16,794 nt of DNA. Origin: Flavobacteriales bacterium. GTDB lineage: Bacteria > Bacteroidota > Bacteroidia > Flavobacteriales > BACL11. Location of the stretch: positions 1-16,794 of the forward strand of contig JABHQB010000092.1 in NCBI GenBank assembly GCA_018695965.1, given 5' to 3'. The translations under genes and the position numbers were made by a program. Below, in pieces: positions 14,382 through 16,794 of this stretch (positions are counted from its first letter, which is position 1; each line of letters begins with the position of its first letter). Under the pieces are notes generated by a model. The model worked only from the letters and a program-made list of their open reading frames with translations. It had not been told where the DNA came from and made no database searches.

Positions 14382-15815
14382 ATGAATCCCAGCTTAATAA
14401 TACTTTGTATATCTTCCTATTTTTTGCTTTTATTTATTATTTCCTATATAACTGGGAAGAATGATAGTAATGAATCCTTCTTTTTAGGAAATAGGAATTC
14501 TCCTTGGTTTGTTATTGCTTATGGTATGATAGGTACAACATTGTCAGGAATTACATTTATTTCAGTACCTGGATGGGTAGCTTCAAGTCAATTCTCATAT
14601 ATGCAAATGGTATTTGGTTTTTTTGTAGGATACTTTATTATTGCACGTATTTTGTTACCTCTTTATTATAGACTTGAACTTACTTCAATTTACACTTATT
14701 TACGGGATAGATTTGGATACAGTAGTTATAAAACAGGCTCAGTATTATTCTTGTTTTCTAGAACTATAGGAGCCTCATTTCGGTTATATCTGATTGCTTC
14801 AGTTTTACAATTTGCTGTATTTGATTCTTGGAATGTTCCTTTTGCTTTAACTGTTGCTATAACTATTGCATTAATATGGATCTATACTTATAGAGGTGGC
14901 ATTAAAACGATTATTTGGACTGATGCTTTGCAAACTACATTTATGCTATCGACTGTTTTTATAATTGCATTTACTTTAATGAAGAATATGAATTTAGATG
15001 CATTTTCATTAATACAAGAAATCAGAGATTCAGATTACTCTAAGATGTTCTTTTTTGAAGATTGGAAAGATAAAAAATACTTCTTTAAACAATTCTTTTC
15101 AGGGGTATTTATGGCTATAGTAATGACAGGTTTAGATCAAGATCAGATGCAAAAGAATTTAAGTTGCAGAAACTTAAAAGATGCACAAAAAAACATGTTT
15201 ACTTTTAGTTCTATTTTAATTGTTGTTGATTTACTATTCCTTTCTGTTGGAGCATTATTATATATTTATTCAAATAAATATGGTGTTATAATTCCTGAAG
15301 ATCCCGACATGTTGTTTCCTAATATTGCATTAAATTCAGGCTTGCCTTCTTATGTAGGTATTCTATTTCTTATAGGTATTATTGCTGCAGCTTATTCAAG
15401 TGCTGATTCAGCACTTACATCACTTACTACCTCTTTTTGTGTTGATATTATAGAGTTTGAAAAACAAGATCCAGAGAAACAAATAAAAACACGTAAGTAT
15501 GTGCATTTCTTGATGTCCTTAGTGCTTTTTGGAGTGATTTTATTATTTAATGCTATAAATGATGATAGTGTAATAAAATCTTTATTTACCGTAGCTGGAT
15601 ATACTTATGGTCCTTTATTAGGAATGTTTGCCTTTGGTTTATTTACTAAATGGGAGGTTAATGATAAATGGGTTCCTCTTGTAGCTATATTATCACCTAT
15701 ATTATGTTATATATTAACACTATATATACCCTTTGGTTTTGAATTATTGATATTAAATGGATTTATAACTTTTATAGGGTTAGATTTGTTAAGAGAAGGT
15801 GAGTATGATTGGTGA
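14382..15815 (+). CDS. Sodium:solute symporter (SSS family)
   Basis: A 477-residue inner-membrane transporter with about 12-13 hydrophobic segments, driving uptake of a solute with Na+. The family signatures are present: SNESFFLGNRNSPWF near residues 29-43, the glycine/serine-rich first core helix SGITFISVPGW (55-65), TGLDQDQMQKNLSCRN (249-264), and the sodium-site helix AAAYSSADSALTS (335-347), where S339, S340 and S343 are the likely Na2-site positions. The substrate is not evident; SSS members carry sugars, amino acids, vitamins, nucleosides, sialic acid or organic acids, and no catabolic gene is adjacent. It has its own -7 box and is transcribed divergently from recR. It ends 39 bases before the next gene, which has a separate -7 box. 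Confidence 0.93.
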   Translation: MNPSLIILCISSYFLLLFIISYITGKNDSNESFFLGNRNSPWFVIAYGMIGTTLSGITFISVPGWVASSQFSYMQMVFGFFVGYFIIARILLPLYYRLELTSIYTYLRDRFGYSSYKTGSVLFLFSRTIGASFRLYLIASVLQFAVFDSWNVPFALTVAITIALIWIYTYRGGIKTIIWTDALQTTFMLSTVFIIAFTLMKNMNLDAFSLIQEIRDSDYSKMFFFEDWKDKKYFFKQFFSGVFMAIVMTGLDQDQMQKNLSCRNLKDAQKNMFTFSSILIVVDLLFLSVGALLYIYSNKYGVIIPEDPDMLFPNIALNSGLPSYVGILFLIGIIAAAYSSADSALTSLTTSFCVDIIEFEKQDPEKQIKTRKYVHFLMSLVLFGVILLFNAINDDSVIKSLFTVAGYTYGPLLGMFAFGLFTKWEVNDKWVPLVAILSPILCYILTLYIPFGFELLILNGFITFIGLDLLREGEYDW

Positions 15816-15841
15816 TTTCTTTTACTATATTAAAAATAAAT

Positions 15842-15849
15842 TATATTTG
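15842..15849 (+). promoter_or_regulatory. -7 promoter box of the 15855 gene
   Basis: TATATTTG matches TAnnTTTG fully and ends 5 bases (ATAAA) before the ATG at 15855, the same spacing as at recR. A leaderless or nearly leaderless transcript is implied. No -33 TTG lies at the usual distance. Confidence 0.55.
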
Positions 15850-15854
15850 ATAAA

Positions 15855-16550
15855 ATGAAAAACCTATTCCTGCTATTACTATGTGTGCCTTTGATTGGGA
15901 CTGCGCAAATAGACACTACAACAATATTAAAGTCTAATTTTATAGAAGATTCGTTTACAAATTTTGATAGTTTAGTAATTACAGATTGTATTGTATATAA
16001 TAAAGAGAAATCTACTTTTACAGGAACTGCTTTTCTTATTGATTATTTGAGCCGTTATTATTTTATAAAAGATGATTTGGACAAACCAAAAGTTGTATTA
16101 AAAATAATGACTTTTAAAGATGGTTTGAAGCACGGAATATCTAAAATTATAGATCCGATAAATGGTGAGATTACTAAGGAAATAACGTTCAAAGAAACAC
16201 TTCCTTTTTCGGAAGAGAAAAAATATCTTTTTAAGTATGCAGACGTTAGGGCAGAATCTGGCGATTTAGATACTTATATTGTATTTACAAGACCAAAATT
16301 ATATACTATTGGTTGGGAGAAGTTAACAGATGATTATAGTAAATATTTAGGTGATGAGCAGTCTGTTTCTGTTTTTGTAGATGATAAATACATAAACAAA
16401 TTATTAGTTGTTACAACTGAATTGAGTTATGGTTCTAGATCTGAAGAGTATGGGCATTGGGCATCTGACACTGATAATTATTTATACAGAGTTCCTCCAA
16501 ATTATTGCGGTAATAAGGTTATAATTACCAATATTAAAATCAGACCTTAA
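15855..16550 (+). CDS. Secreted protein of unknown function, possible MORN-like segment
   Basis: I do not recognise this 231-residue protein. Residues 1-17 (MKNLFLLLLCVPLIGTA) are a good signal peptide with cleavage before QID, so it is exported; there is no lipobox and no T9SS sorting domain at the C-terminus. Residues 47-100 (YNKEKSTFTGTAFLID, then MTFKDGLKHGISKIID) loosely resemble the MORN-type 'Y-x-x-G-x-x-x-G' repeats common in secreted Bacteroidota proteins, but the match is weak. The rest (100-231) looks beta-rich, with a conserved-looking tail YLYRVPPNYCGNKVIITNIKIRP and two cysteines in the mature part (C45, C218). It has its own -7 box. Its stop overlaps the stop of the convergent lgt gene. 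Codon use and base composition look like the neighbours'. Confidence 0.7.
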   Translation: MKNLFLLLLCVPLIGTAQIDTTTILKSNFIEDSFTNFDSLVITDCIVYNKEKSTFTGTAFLIDYLSRYYFIKDDLDKPKVVLKIMTFKDGLKHGISKIIDPINGEITKEITFKETLPFSEEKKYLFKYADVRAESGDLDTYIVFTRPKLYTIGWEKLTDDYSKYLGDEQSVSVFVDDKYINKLLVVTTELSYGSRSEEYGHWASDTDNYLYRVPPNYCGNKVIITNIKIRP

Positions 16551-16794
16551 TTTTTTTGTGTTGATGAGTTACCTTTTCTTTTATTTAAGAAGTATATTCC
16601 TACTATACCAATAAGTATCAAAGAAAAAGAAATAATTTCTGCTTGTGTTTGTTCTCCTATCATATCATGATTTATTCTTATTTTTTCAATAAGAAACCTT
16701 TCAATTCCATTCAAAATAAGGTAGATGCAAAACAATACACCAGCTATCTTTATTTTCTTTCGAATATTCCATAAAAACACAAATATTAATCCAG
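16547..16794 (-). CDS. lgt: Prolipoprotein diacylglyceryl transferase, C-terminal part (partial)
   Basis: The frame stays open to the window edge, so the visible 81 residues (GLIFVFLWNIRKKIKIAGVL onward) are the C-terminus of a longer gene; the GTG at 16780 is an internal codon, not the start. The segment YLILNGIERFLIEKIRIN carries the Lgt triad R-x3-E-x2-R (fragment R32, E36, R39), which matches in spacing the essential R239, E243 and R246 of E. coli Lgt as I recall them. It is followed by EQTQAEIISFSLILIGIVGI, the last transmembrane helix, and a short basic tail. Lgt transfers diacylglycerol from phosphatidylglycerol to the lipobox cysteine, the first step in making lipoproteins such as the one at 7218. 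It converges on the 15855 gene with a 4-base overlap. Confidence 0.85.
   Translation of the reverse strand, partial: GLIFVFLWNIRKKIKIAGVLFCIYLILNGIERFLIEKIRINHDMIGEQTQAEIISFSLILIGIVGIYFLNKRKGNSSTQKN

Noticed and set aside
16547..16780. Small 77-residue membrane protein starting at GTG 16780
   Set aside because: The frame is open to the window edge and the sequence carries the Lgt C-terminal R-x3-E-x2-R motif, so it is the end of lgt rather than a separate small gene.
1..16794. CRISPR arrays, tRNA or rRNA genes, insertion sequences, phage or defence genes
   Set aside because: No regular direct repeats, clover-leaf or rRNA-like sequence, transposase or integrase motifs were seen on either strand; nearly all bases are in supported protein genes.

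Overview
This window is an AT-rich, almost gap-free stretch of a Bacteroidota chromosome, most likely from Flavobacteriales; I cannot place the family. Three things point there: type IX secretion (T9SS) sorting domains of both A and B type at the left end, repeated copies of the Bacteroidota -7 promoter element TAnnTTTG just upstream of genes, and little Shine-Dalgarno sequence ahead of starts. No intergenic gap reaches 100 bases. I see no RNA gene, insertion sequence, prophage, CRISPR array, integrase or defence module, so this is mainly core genome with a few lineage-specific surface or secreted proteins.

Layout. The left edge holds the last 49 codons of a secreted protein with a type A T9SS sorting domain (3-152), then a 1135-residue cysteine-containing, FN3-like surface protein ending in a type B (gliding-motility-type, CHU_C) sorting domain (241-3648). 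Next comes a plus-strand run: IMP dehydrogenase guaB (3747-5213), then a tightly packed envelope-chaperone set: a PpiC-type double parvulin (5274-7217), a small lipoprotein resembling a parvulin-less SurA (7218-8045), a SurA-like double parvulin (8046-9374), a MoxR AAA+ ATPase (9377-10339) and peptide deformylase def (10340-10894). The three chaperone genes lie in one reading frame, separated only by single TAA codons. Then a minus-strand block: a DEDDh exonuclease with an ExoX-like tail followed by a FAHD1-type fumarylacetoacetate hydrolase (12297 down to 10898), a 2-oxo acid dehydrogenase E2 (13654 down to 12347) and recR (14320 down to 13703). Divergent from recR is a sodium:solute symporter (14382-15815), then an unrecognised secreted protein (15855-16550). 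The right edge holds the C-terminal 81 codons of lgt on the minus strand.

How the genes fit together. The central cluster suggests handling of newly made envelope proteins: deformylase acts on nascent chains, the PpiC/SurA proteins chaperone outer-membrane and secreted proteins in the periplasm, and Lgt (right edge) lipidates lipoproteins. The T9SS cargo at the left is the kind of large secreted client such chaperones might serve, but that link is inference. guaB, recR, the exonuclease and the E2 are housekeeping.

The points most worth a second look are the in-frame zero-gap chaperone cassette with its parvulin-less lipoprotein, the -7 boxes that overlap apparent TTG starts and so move the guaB and E2 starts, the -7 boxes only 5 bases from ATG (probably leaderless transcripts) at recR and at 15855, and the interlocked divergent recR/symporter promoters. 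I did not find a clear undescribed multi-gene system.
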